A stretch of 54,984 nucleotides of DNA, taken from assembly GCA_947632045.1 (NCBI GenBank), contig CANRNQ010000016.1, forward strand, positions 1-54,984. Reading direction: 5' to 3'. The notes under the pieces were generated by a model that searched no databases, was not told the DNA's origin, and saw only the letters and a program-made list of their open reading frames with translations. The translations under genes were made by a program, and so were the position numbers. Numbering within the stretch: position 1 is the stretch's first letter; each line of letters opens with the position of its first letter. Shown here piece by piece: positions 46,795 to 54,908 of this stretch. The DNA is from an uncultured Clostridia bacterium. Its GTDB lineage: Bacteria; Bacillota; Clostridia; Oscillospirales; Acutalibacteraceae.

Positions 46795-48582
46795 ATGAAA
46801 ATGAAAAGGATAATCTCAGCTTTTTTAACTATTGTCACAGCTCTGTCTTTGTTTGCAGCGGTGGATATCAATGCCGCCGCTTATTCATCTGTCGATTTCA
46901 GGGCGACCGCAAATGATATACTTAATTGGAAAAAGCATATATCCGGCTCGGGCGACTGCCTTTTTACCGAGGATTATGTCAAGAAAATCGCGACAAATTC
47001 CGGCGATGAATGGTTCGCTATCTATATGGGTCGCCTTGGCTTTGAGGATTATCCGAAAAATTTTCTCGACGCGATAAGCTCATATGTCAAAAATAAATAC
47101 AACGAGAGCGGAACGCTGTCAAGGGACAACGCGACCGAATATCACAGAATAGCTTTGGCGGTCAAGTCGGCGGGCGGAGACCCTTATAATGTAGCAGGAG
47201 TAAATCTTATCGCCGACGGGGTTTATAACAGAGGCTATGTAGCGCCGCTCGGCAGACAGGGCATAAACGGCTGGATATGGGGGCTTATAACGCTTGACAG
47301 CGTCGCGGCGGACGTTCCCGAGGGCAGCAGCTATACCAGAGCCGATATAATAAGCGAAATATTGAAATATCAGCTCAGGGACGGCGGATTTTCTATTTTG
47401 TCAACGGCGACAAAATCAGATACCGACACGACGGCAATGGCGCTCACGGCGCTTGCCCCATATATAAATGATACAAGGGAATATACATATACTCCTCGCT
47501 ACAGCAGAGGAGAAACGGTAACGAAGACCGTCGCTCAGATAATAAACGAAAGCCTTGACTTCCTTTCCTCTGCGCAGCGCGGTGACGGCGGATATTCCTC
47601 GTTTTCGACGGTGAACAGCGAGAGCGTCAGTCAGGTGATTATAGCGCTCTGCTCTCTCGGGCTTGAACCGCAAAGCGATGCGCGCTTCATAAAAAACGGC
47701 ATAAATCTTATCGACTCGCTTATGAGCTTTAGGTGCGGCGACGGCGGCTTTGCGCATACTCAGGGCGGCGGCTCCGACGCTATGGCGAGCGAACAGGCGC
47801 TGGGCGCGATGGCGGCGCTCGACAGACTTTACAACGGCGGGGCAAGGCTTTATGAAATGACGGACGGCACCGTAATGGGCACATATGTTGAGCAAAGTCA
47901 GAATCAAAACCAAAATCAGAATCAGAATCAGAATCAAAACCAAAGCCAAAATCAAAATACGTCGTCAGGCAGTAACGGCGGCGGCTCCAATGGCTCCGGC
48001 GGAGCTTCCTCGTCAAATTCCGGCTCAAGCTCCGGCAACGCCTCCTCCGGCTCGTCGTCCTCTTCAAATTCCTCGTCGGGCTCACATTCTACAAGCTCAA
48101 GCCATACCTCCTCAGCCGGCGCGACTTCCTCCGGAGGTAGCGTTTCGGCGACGGAAAACAAGGATAAAGACAAGGATAAGGACAAAAACAAGGCGACAAA
48201 TCCCACCGGTACGGCTTCTGCGTCATCTCCTTCAGATCCCACCGAGCGTTCGGCCGAGGCCGCAAATTATTCGGCGGGAAATAACCAATCTGCCGATTCG
48301 GCCTCTAATATTGAATCGCAGGCGACAAGCGCCTTTCCGATAAATCCGATTGTATTTATCGGTATCGGGGTCATTTTGATTGCCGCTGTTGTCGGCGGAT
48401 ATTTTTACAAGAAAAAAAGAGGCATTATCGAGCTCAAACCCGAGGACGACTTCTTTGAAATGCTTAAAAAGGATAAAGAGAACGCCGATGACGAAGCCGC
48501 CCCAGACATAGTTCTTGAGCTTGAAGAAAAGAATGATACGGATATATCGAGCGTCATAGAAAACAACACGGAGGATAAATGA
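46795..48582 (+). CDS. Membrane-anchored alpha/alpha-barrel protein (transcobalamin barrel / prenyltransferase-like)
   Basis: The protein (595 aa) has a signal peptide (residues 1-27) and an alpha/alpha toroid of about 330 residues with repeats such as LKYQLRDGGFSI, LSSAQRGDGGYSSF and LMSFRCGDGGFAHT. This is the fold of prenyltransferases and of the cobalamin-binding barrel of transcobalamin and intrinsic factor; there are no catalytic terpene-cyclase or zinc motifs. A Gln/Asn tract and a long Ser/Gly linker lead to one membrane span (PIVFIGIGVILIAAVVGGYF) and an acidic cytosolic tail. The ATG at 46795 has AGGAGG seven bases upstream. With the DUF4430 neighbours it supplies both halves of a transcobalamin. 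Confidence 0.85.
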   Translation: MKMKRIISAFLTIVTALSLFAAVDINAAAYSSVDFRATANDILNWKKHISGSGDCLFTEDYVKKIATNSGDEWFAIYMGRLGFEDYPKNFLDAISSYVKNKYNESGTLSRDNATEYHRIALAVKSAGGDPYNVAGVNLIADGVYNRGYVAPLGRQGINGWIWGLITLDSVAADVPEGSSYTRADIISEILKYQLRDGGFSILSTATKSDTDTTAMALTALAPYINDTREYTYTPRYSRGETVTKTVAQIINESLDFLSSAQRGDGGYSSFSTVNSESVSQVIIALCSLGLEPQSDARFIKNGINLIDSLMSFRCGDGGFAHTQGGGSDAMASEQALGAMAALDRLYNGGARLYEMTDGTVMGTYVEQSQNQNQNQNQNQNQNQSQNQNTSSGSNGGGSNGSGGASSSNSGSSSGNASSGSSSSSNSSSGSHSTSSSHTSSAGATSSGGSVSATENKDKDKDKDKNKATNPTGTASASSPSDPTERSAEAANYSAGNNQSADSASNIESQATSAFPINPIVFIGIGVILIAAVVGGYFYKKKRGIIELKPEDDFFEMLKKDKENADDEAAPDIVLELEEKNDTDISSVIENNTEDK

Positions 48583-49112
48583 AAAAAATAATATCTTCTC
48601 TGCTTTCCGCGTTGCTCGCCGCCTTATTATTTGTTTCCTGCTCGATACAAAGCGCGGAGGACTATTATACCTCGTCCTCGGAAATCAGCGGCGGCGATTT
48701 CGCCTATATATCAATAGACTGCAAAACTATACTCGATAACTACGACAAGCTGGACAGCGCATTAAAAAGCGAAAAATATGTGCCGAAGGACGGGGTCATA
48801 CTCAAAAAGACAAAATATCGGATAGATAAAAACGATACCGCGTTTTCAATTCTGCAAAAGGCGGCCAAGGATAAGCGCATACAGCTTGAGTTTCAGGGAG
48901 CGGAGCAAAATTCGCTCGGCTCGGTATATGTTCAGGGAATAAACTATCTTTACGAGAGATCCTGCGGAGAGCTGAGCGGCTGGTTTTACAGCGTAAACGG
49001 AGAATTTGGCACGGTATCCGCGGCCGACTTCAAAATACATGACGGCGATTATGTCAAGTGGCAGTACACCTGCGACCTTGGCTATGACCTTGGAGCCGAT
49101 ATATTGGGCTGA
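48579..49112 (+). CDS. DUF4430 lipoprotein (transcobalamin C-terminal-like)
   Basis: The protein (177 aa) has a lipoprotein signal with lipobox LFVSC (Cys21) and a single DUF4430 domain: TAFSILQKAAKDKRIQLEF, LYERSCGELSGWFYSVNGEF and FKIHDGDYVKWQYTCDLGYD. It should sit on the outer face of the membrane and could hand the vitamin to the transporter. Its ATG overlaps the stop of the barrel gene by four bases, so the two are coupled. It is shorter than the first DUF4430 protein and has no dockerin. Confidence 0.85.
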   Translation: MKKIISSLLSALLAALLFVSCSIQSAEDYYTSSSEISGGDFAYISIDCKTILDNYDKLDSALKSEKYVPKDGVILKKTKYRIDKNDTAFSILQKAAKDKRIQLEFQGAEQNSLGSVYVQGINYLYERSCGELSGWFYSVNGEFGTVSAADFKIHDGDYVKWQYTCDLGYDLGADILG

Positions 49113-49157
49113 CCAAAAGTAAAATCTACTTAATAAGAACGCAAGGGGGAATGAAAA

Positions 49158-50006
49158 TTGCAAAGGTTCTCTGCTTTTCACCCTCTTGCGTCATTTTTAT
49201 ATTTTGCGGCGGTAATTATGATATCAATGTTCAGCAGAAATATAATAGTCGCAGCGCTGTCCGTAACGGGGGCGTTTTTGTTCGCGCTTACGCTGAGATC
49301 CGCTTCGGGTATGTGGATATATACTGCCGTATTTATACTTACAGCCTTGACAAATCCGCTTTTCAGCCACAACGGAGTAACCGTTTTGTTTTTTTTAAAC
49401 GGTAACCGCGTGACATTGGAGTCGATAATATACGGAGTCTATCTCGGGCTTATGATTATGTCCGTGTTGATTTGGTTTTCCTGCTATAACCTTGTGATAA
49501 CCTCAGACAAATTTCTGTGTCTGTTCGGCGGGATAATGCCAAAGGCGGCGCTGGTTGTTTCGATGGCCTTAAGGCTTGTGCCCGCGTTTATAAATGACGG
49601 AGGGGAAATGCTTGCGATACAGTCCTCGCTTTCGTCGGATAAAAAAGGCTTGATAATAGGGCTGAAGCGGCATATTGCCGTTTTTTCCTGCCTCATAACG
49701 AGAACCCTCGAGGGTGCGGTGGAGCGCTCGGACTCGATGCGCGCGCGCGGCTACGGTGCAGGCAGGAGAACGTCATATTCACGCTTTCGCTTTAACACTT
49801 CCGACGCCGCATTACTGCTTTTAACAGTTATATGGCTTGCATATATGATATTCTTCGGCGGCGTTATGGACTACAATTATTATCCCGAAATGGACGCGAT
49901 TGAATTTAGTGCGTCCTATATTTTAACCGCGCTGTTCTTTATTCTGCCGAGCGCGGTCAACGTCTGGGGTGAGCTGAGATGGAAATACTGGGTATCGAAA
50001 ATTTAA
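49158..50006 (+). CDS. ecfT: ECF transporter T component (EcfT)
   Basis: The protein (282 aa) is the membrane coupling subunit of an energy-coupling-factor transporter. It has about six spans and the coupling motif ERSDSMRARGYG (A-R-G box) that contacts the ATPases. Translation begins at a TTG (49158) eight bases after AAGGGGG; a nearby ATG is out of frame and too close to that site. It overlaps the ATPase gene by 28 bases. Its position between surface B12-binding genes and the S component makes this a dedicated (group I-like) ECF system. Confidence 0.9.
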   Translation: MQRFSAFHPLASFLYFAAVIMISMFSRNIIVAALSVTGAFLFALTLRSASGMWIYTAVFILTALTNPLFSHNGVTVLFFLNGNRVTLESIIYGVYLGLMIMSVLIWFSCYNLVITSDKFLCLFGGIMPKAALVVSMALRLVPAFINDGGEMLAIQSSLSSDKKGLIIGLKRHIAVFSCLITRTLEGAVERSDSMRARGYGAGRRTSYSRFRFNTSDAALLLLTVIWLAYMIFFGGVMDYNYYPEMDAIEFSASYILTALFFILPSAVNVWGELRWKYWVSKI

Positions 50007-51607
50007 AGTTTAAATATCCAAGCGGGGAAAAATACGCCCTCGACGCAGTTGATTTGACCGTCGACGAGGGCGAGGTGCTGCTTCTCTGCGGCAGCAGCGG
50101 CAGCGGCAAAACAACGCTTTTGCGGCTGATAAAGGCCGAGCTTGCGCCGCACGGGACAATTGAAGGAAATATAAGGCTCTTTGGCGGCGACAGAGAAAGC
50201 GCCGACACGTGCGACGTAGGCTTTGTAATGCAGAACCCACAAAATCAAATAGTTACCGACAAGGTGTGGCACGAGCTCGCCTTCGGCCTTGAAAATATGG
50301 GAATGGACAAAGAAACAATAAGACTGAGAACAGGCGAAATGGCGAGCTTTCTCGGAATTTCCTCGTGGTTTGAAAAAAACACAAACGAGCTGTCGGGCGG
50401 ACAGACGCAGATACTTAATCTCGCGTCCGTGATGGCAATGCAGCCGAAGCTCCTCCTGCTGGACGAACCGATATCGCAGCTCGACCCGATAGCCGCCCGC
50501 GAGTTTTTAAACGCCGTGATGCGTCTGAACAGAGAGATGGGAACGACGGTAATAATGACCGAGCACAGACTTGAGGACGCGTTTACCCTCGCCGACAGGG
50601 TGGCAGTGATGGACGGCGGAAGAATAAGACTTTGCGGCTCGCCCGAAAAAGTCAGCTCAGAGATAGCCCGCGATGATACGTCCGCGCTGTTCAGCTCGCT
50701 GCCCGCAGCGGCGAGAATTTTCTCTATGACGGGCGGCGTGGGAAAATGTCCGCTTACGGTCAGAGAGGGGAGAGCCTATCTTAAGGAAAGGCTTGTTTCG
50801 CATATAAAAGCCGAAGAACCCAACAGAGAAGATAAAGAACCGAGCGGAGAGCGGATAATAAGGCTGAAAAATATCCGCTTCCGATACAAAAAGGATGGGG
50901 AGGATATAATAAAGGATTTAAGCCTTGATGTGTATTCGGGGGAAAATCTGTGCATACTCGGGGCAAACGGAGCGGGCAAAAGCACGCTTTTAAAGCTTCT
51001 TTGCTCTCAAATCAGACCTTATATGGGCACGGTAAGAATAAATAAAGGACTGCGCCTTGCACTTTTGCCTCAAAGGGCGGAAATGGTATTTTTGAAGGAC
51101 AAACTCGCCGACGATTTGAAGCTGCACTGCCGCGAATGTGGACTTGATGAAAAAGAGGGCGGCGAAAGAATAAAGGCGCTGAGTGACCGCTTCGACATAA
51201 CCGAGCTCTTAAACAGGCACCCATATGATTTGAGCGGTGGAGAAACACAGAGAGCGGCGCTGGCAAAGCTTATGATAAGTAAGCCGGATATACTGCTGCT
51301 TGACGAACCGACCAAGGGAATAGACCCCGCGGGCAAAAAAGAACTTGCAAGACTCGTGCAAGATATGTGCGCTTTGGGAGTTACTGTAATAACGGTCACC
51401 CATGACATAGAATACGCGGCGAGCCATTCAAAGCGCTGCGCCCTGCTGTTTAACGGGGAGATAATATCCTCCGGCACGCCGCGTGAATTTTTCTGTGGAA
51501 ACAGCTTTTATACAACGGCGGCAAACAGAATATCGCGCGACGTGATAGATTCCGCTATAACCTGCGAGGACGTTGCCCGTCTTTGCACACATCGGGAGGA
51601 AAAGTAA
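49979..51607 (+). CDS. ECF transporter ATPase, fused double ABC domain (EcfA-EcfA')
   Basis: The protein (542 aa) holds two ABC ATPases in one chain. Domain 1 has Walker A GSSGSGKT (38-45), signature LSGGQTQ and Walker B LLLLDEP. Domain 2 has Walker A GANGAGKST near residue 330, signature LSGGETQ and ILLLDEP. In most ECF systems the two are separate genes. ATP binding and hydrolysis drive toppling of the S component through EcfT. The ATG at 49979 follows GGGGTGAG, and its stop overlaps the next start. Confidence 0.92.
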   Translation: MEILGIENLKFKYPSGEKYALDAVDLTVDEGEVLLLCGSSGSGKTTLLRLIKAELAPHGTIEGNIRLFGGDRESADTCDVGFVMQNPQNQIVTDKVWHELAFGLENMGMDKETIRLRTGEMASFLGISSWFEKNTNELSGGQTQILNLASVMAMQPKLLLLDEPISQLDPIAAREFLNAVMRLNREMGTTVIMTEHRLEDAFTLADRVAVMDGGRIRLCGSPEKVSSEIARDDTSALFSSLPAAARIFSMTGGVGKCPLTVREGRAYLKERLVSHIKAEEPNREDKEPSGERIIRLKNIRFRYKKDGEDIIKDLSLDVYSGENLCILGANGAGKSTLLKLLCSQIRPYMGTVRINKGLRLALLPQRAEMVFLKDKLADDLKLHCRECGLDEKEGGERIKALSDRFDITELLNRHPYDLSGGETQRAALAKLMISKPDILLLDEPTKGIDPAGKKELARLVQDMCALGVTVITVTHDIEYAASHSKRCALLFNGEIISSGTPREFFCGNSFYTTAANRISRDVIDSAITCEDVARLCTHREEK

Positions 51608-52293
51608 TGATAAGAACTAAAAAGATAATTTCGCTGATACTGCTCTGCGCGGTCGTCCCCGCCGTCGTCATAATATTTTATTCGGCGTTTCAAAACGAAA
51701 GATACGATCTTGCGGCGGTTATAGTCGCTCTGCTTTCAACGGCGGCGTTCGTGCTGAGCTTTGAAAAGGGCAGTCAAAACGTCAAGCTGATAGCGGTGAT
51801 AGCCGTTATGACAGCCCTGTCGGTAGCCGGTCGCTTTATATTTTCGCCGATACCGTTTTTTAAGCCGGTCACGGCTGTCGTGATAATAACGGCGCTGTAT
51901 TTCGGCAGCGAGGCGGGGTATATAACCGGAGCGTTCAGCGCCCTGCTCTCAAACTTTTATTTCGGTCAGGGGCCGTGGACACCGTTTCAGATGATGGTTT
52001 GGGGACTTATAGGACTGCTTGCGGGATTGCTCGCGCGGTACATAATAAAAAACGCCCTCACACTCGCTGTGTGGGGCGCGTTATCGGGAGCTTTGTTTTC
52101 GGCTATGATGGATATTTGGACGACGCTCTGGATGGAGAACGGCTTTAATATAGGCAGATATTTTGCGAATATAGCCATCTCTGCTCCTATAACGGCGGTG
52201 TACGCCGTGTCGAATATTATATTTCTGCTGATCCTTACAAGGCCGATAGGGAAGAAGCTCGAACGTCTGAAAACAAAATATGGAATATCTTAA
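51607..52293 (+). CDS. ECF transporter S component, CbrT-like (cobalamin)
   Basis: The protein (228 aa) is the substrate-binding membrane subunit. It has an N-terminal pair of spans and then a six-span S-component core (KLIAVIAVMTALSVAGRFIFSPIPFFKPV, GSEAGYITGAFSALLSNFYFGQGPWTPFQM). This matches the CbrT group predicted to carry cobalamin in Firmicutes. The ATG at 51607 overlaps the ATPase stop and has GGGAGG before it; an ATG 24 bases upstream is possible but less likely. The B12 riboswitch independently supports the substrate. Confidence 0.85.
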   Translation: MIRTKKIISLILLCAVVPAVVIIFYSAFQNERYDLAAVIVALLSTAAFVLSFEKGSQNVKLIAVIAVMTALSVAGRFIFSPIPFFKPVTAVVIITALYFGSEAGYITGAFSALLSNFYFGQGPWTPFQMMVWGLIGLLAGLLARYIIKNALTLAVWGALSGALFSAMMDIWTTLWMENGFNIGRYFANIAISAPITAVYAVSNIIFLLILTRPIGKKLERLKTKYGIS

Positions 52294-52546
52294 ATCAAAC
52301 AAAACGGCAGATATTTTATTAAATTCTCACAATTTGTCAAATGCTTTATTGTGAAAATATTATAAAAGTCTTGTGAAAACATACAAAGAAAAATTAACAA
52401 TATTAATATCGCGTCAAAAAAATTAATACAAACTGTAATATTTTATTGTATTTCAGTTTAAAATCACTTTATTTAGTTGTAGGACGTTATTCGACATACT
52501 AATGTCAAGGGACGACAAACTTTGTTGCTTTTTTTAAAAAATGAAC
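52294..52546. other. Intergenic region after the cobalamin operon
   Basis: AT-rich, no gene. A weak CACAAT/ATTGTG hairpin lies near 52328-52356. A small structured element is possible at 52477-52520: GACAT, ACTA, ATGTC inside TTGTAGGACG and GGGACGACAA-like flanks. Confidence 0.35.
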
Positions 52547-52575
52547 TTGTTTTTTTTCTTTATTGGTATTATAAT
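52547..52575 (+). promoter_or_regulatory. Promoter of the small XRE gene
   Basis: TTGTTT and TATAAT spaced by 17 bp, 50 bases before the ATG at 52626. Confidence 0.7.
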
Positions 52576-52625
52576 TGTATTTAGGCCGTGCGGATAGGAC
52601 GGATAAATAATTCGGAGTGATATTA

Positions 52626-52874
52626 ATGAGATTGCGAAAGCAAGAACTTGGTACCAGGAATTTAATCGGAGCGAGAGTTGAAACGGCAAGGAAAAAGAAG
52701 GGTATGAAGCAAAAAGAATTATTGGCTCAGCTTCAGGTAAACGGAGTCGATATGAACGCCTCTGGGCTTTCAAAGCTTGAGGGGCAGATAAGATATGTGA
52801 CCGACGTTGAACTTGTAGCCCTTGCCGATATTCTTGAAGTCTCGGTCGATTATCTCCTTGGCAGATCATCGTAA
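52626..52874 (+). CDS. Small XRE-family HTH regulator
   Basis: An 82-residue single-domain protein (NLIGARVETARKKKGMKQKELLAQLQVNGVDMNASGLSKLEGQIRYVTDVELVALADILEVSVDYLLGRS). This is a Cro/CI-type helix-turn-helix with the usual family ending. Its target is not known. The ATG at 52626 lies eight bases after GGAG. It has its own promoter and a strong terminator and is a single host gene. Confidence 0.85.
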   Translation: MRLRKQELGTRNLIGARVETARKKKGMKQKELLAQLQVNGVDMNASGLSKLEGQIRYVTDVELVALADILEVSVDYLLGRSS

Positions 52875-52898
52875 TAGGCAAATTTCCAACAGGCGTAT

Positions 52899-52925
52899 GC
52901 AGCGGATTTTCCGCTGCTTTTTTTT
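52899..52925 (+). terminator. Terminator of the small XRE gene
   Basis: GCAGCGGA, three bases, TCCGCTGC, then eight Ts. Confidence 0.8.
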
Positions 52926-52947
52926 AGCGTTTTTTATGAAAAGCGCT

Positions 52948-53385
52948 TTACAGCTTTTTAGTAAAGCATATTATCCTGTTTGCCTCATCAAAGCCTGCGC
53001 TCAGATGAAAATGCAGACTGCCCGTGTTTGACAGCTCACAGTCGCTTGCAAATTCAGAGCAGCCCTTTTCGCGTGCCCATTCCTCGCAGCTTTTGAGCAG
53101 TCTTGCCGCATATCCTCTGCCGCGCAAGCTCTCATCAACGAATATACCCTCCAAATATCCCACGGGGGAGGTGTGCGTACCCTCGACGTAATCGTACCTT
53201 AGAGAGCATTGTGCAAAGCCCTTGACGCGGTTATTATCCTCGGCCACAAATATGGCGGAGTCGTCGCTTGCAAGCGAGTGAGCAAATTGCTCCGCAAGCT
53301 CGTCTGTCGAGTGGCTGCTCCACATAATATGCGCGAGATGCGCGACCTTATATATGTCCTCATTTTGCATCTCCCTAATCTTCAT
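52948..53385 (-). CDS. GNAT acetyltransferase, AAC(6')-I-like
   Basis: The protein (145 aa) is a GNAT enzyme with the acetyl-CoA loop RGRGYA. The segments FAQCSLRYDYVEGT, SPVGYLEGIFVDESLRGRGYA, GCSEFASDCELSNTGSLHFH and EANRIICFTKKL closely follow aminoglycoside 6'-N-acetyltransferases. It may therefore acetylate aminoglycosides, but chromosomal relatives of unknown substrate exist. There is no mobile element next to it, so it looks intrinsic. Its expression and activity cannot be judged from the sequence. Confidence 0.75.
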   Translation of the reverse strand: MKIREMQNEDIYKVAHLAHIMWSSHSTDELAEQFAHSLASDDSAIFVAEDNNRVKGFAQCSLRYDYVEGTHTSPVGYLEGIFVDESLRGRGYAARLLKSCEEWAREKGCSEFASDCELSNTGSLHFHLSAGFDEANRIICFTKKL

Positions 53386-53406
53386 TATATCTCACCAAAA
53401 TAAAAA

Positions 53407-54219
53407 TTATTTTATCGCGACGCACTGCCTGCTTCTTTCCTCAAATGTGGACTCAAACAGCTCCTTGTCGTATTCAACCTTACCTTGTATAGGGTCGGCA
53501 ATTATGACCGTATCCTCGGTGTAGCCGATGAGCACACCGCAGTGATCCTGATTGCCCCAGTCCACATATGTGCCGTTTTCGGTGTTCCAGCCCTGCAAAT
53601 CGCCGCGTCCGTTCATCAATATGGTTATCCACACTACAACGGGTATATCCTTCTCAATAAGCCCGTAAAGCTCGTCAAAAGACGCTCCGGTAATATCCTC
53701 CGCCTTTAGCTTGCTCTTTTTATCCTTTAAAAAAGCGTTTGCGGCAGTCGTTATAGCTCCCGCTCCGCACACGGTTCCCTGATCCGTTGTAGGATCGCCA
53801 AAAAAATAATTATATAAATCGGGCCCGATAAAATTCCCATAATAGTCATAGTAAAAGCCGCCGTACACCGTTGGCAGATAATTAAGCGCCATTTCAACCT
53901 TGTCGGCGTTCAGCTTGTAATAGTTGAGCGCCATCGTGAGAGAGGTGATTTCACAGCCCGTCGGAAGCTCCGGGTCCTGAAGCGTAATTTCAAAATCGGG
54001 CAGGGTGTGGCTTTTGGACTTGCTCTGCTCCTTTGAAGACGAGGCGCTTTCTTTATCGGATTTGTCGGATTTGGAGGAGGAATCGCTGTCCTTGTCACCG
54101 TCCTTATCATATAGCGACGACGAGGACTGAGATTGAGCCTTTACTGCGTCGTTGCTTCCACAGCCGAAGGACGTTAAGGTTAAAAGCGCGAGGGCGAGGG
54201 ATAAAAATATTTTTTTCAT
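53407..54219 (-). CDS. C39-like peptidase lipoprotein
   Basis: The protein (270 aa) has a lipoprotein signal (LALLTLTSFGC) and a charged Ser/Lys/Asp linker of about 50 residues. A C39-like papain-fold domain follows. The probable catalytic Cys is in LPTGCEITSLTMALNYY, the His in DHCGVLIGY and the Asp in IIADP. Unlike bacteriocin-processing C39 domains it is not fused to an ABC transporter. It should act outside the membrane on an unknown peptide or act as an amidase-like enzyme. AAAGGA precedes the ATG at 54219. Confidence 0.85.
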   Translation of the reverse strand: MKKIFLSLALALLTLTSFGCGSNDAVKAQSQSSSSLYDKDGDKDSDSSSKSDKSDKESASSSKEQSKSKSHTLPDFEITLQDPELPTGCEITSLTMALNYYKLNADKVEMALNYLPTVYGGFYYDYYGNFIGPDLYNYFFGDPTTDQGTVCGAGAITTAANAFLKDKKSKLKAEDITGASFDELYGLIEKDIPVVVWITILMNGRGDLQGWNTENGTYVDWGNQDHCGVLIGYTEDTVIIADPIQGKVEYDKELFESTFEERSRQCVAIK

Positions 54220-54315
54220 AAAAATCCTTTCGAGGCGTAAAGCCAAAAACAAATTACAGATATGTTAAATTCGATTATAAAAAAAGCTTGACAAACCGAC
54301 AGTCTATCAAGCTTT

Positions 54316-54391
<76 letters not shown>

Positions 54392-54466
54392 ATATTATTA
54401 AATTGCCGCAAAACTCCCGAAGAGGGGAGAGGTTAAAAGCGCCGAACCGTAAGGTTGAGTGCTTTG

Positions 54467-54542
54467 TGGAGCGGATGACGAGGCTCGAACTCGCTACCTC
54501 CACCTTGGCAAGGTGGCGCTCTACCAGATGAGCTACATCCGC
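54467..54542 (-). tRNA. tRNA-Gly (GCC), copy 1
   Basis: Acceptor GCGGATG/CATCCGC, anticodon loop TTGCCAA (GCC), discriminator T and encoded CCA. It is identical to the copy at 54909-54984. Confidence 0.95.
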
Positions 54543-54576
54543 AGATGTGCGGCATAAAGCCGCAATAAAAAACAAA

Positions 54577-54653
54577 TGGCGACCCGGAACGGGTTCGAAC
54601 CGTCGACCTCTAGCGTGACAGGCTAGCGTTCTAACCAACTGAACTACCGGGCC
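54577..54653 (-). tRNA. tRNA-Asp (GTC)
   Basis: Acceptor GGCCCGG/CCGGGTC, anticodon loop CTGTCAC (GTC), discriminator G and encoded CCA. Confidence 0.95.
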
Positions 54654-54658
54654 AAAGA

Positions 54659-54734
54659 TGGTGGGAACAATAGGGCTCGAACCTATGACCCTCTGCTTGT
54701 AAGGCAGATGCTCTCCCAGCTGAGCTATGCTCCC
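54659..54734 (-). tRNA. tRNA-Val (TAC)
   Basis: Acceptor GGGAGCA/TGTTCCC, anticodon loop CTTACAA (TAC), discriminator A and encoded CCA. Confidence 0.95.
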
Positions 54735-54767
54735 ATATCTGCTCCGCGCTAAATCAAAGCGGAGCAT

Positions 54768-54842
54768 TGGAGGCGACACCCGGATTTGAACCGGGGAATC
54801 AGGGTTTTGCAGACCCATGCCTTACCACTTGGCTATGTCGCC
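54768..54842 (-). tRNA. tRNA-Cys (GCA)
   Basis: Acceptor GGCGACA/TGTCGCC, anticodon loop CTGCAAA (GCA), discriminator T and encoded CCA. Confidence 0.95.
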
Positions 54843-54908
54843 TTATGTGCCTGCCCCATAGAGGAGCGTGGCTTTAAATAAAAGCACTTAACGAAAATTA
54901 AGTGCTGA

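Noticed and set aside
47780-48343. Several long frames opposite or shifted to the Gln/Asn and Ser/Gly linker of the barrel protein
   Set aside because: Low-complexity codons keep other frames open; the main frame has signal peptide, barrel and membrane span.
46795-48582. Terpene cyclase or prenyltransferase enzyme
   Set aside because: The fold pattern fits, but catalytic DxDD/QW or zinc-binding motifs are not visible and the protein is exported within a B12-regulated transport operon.
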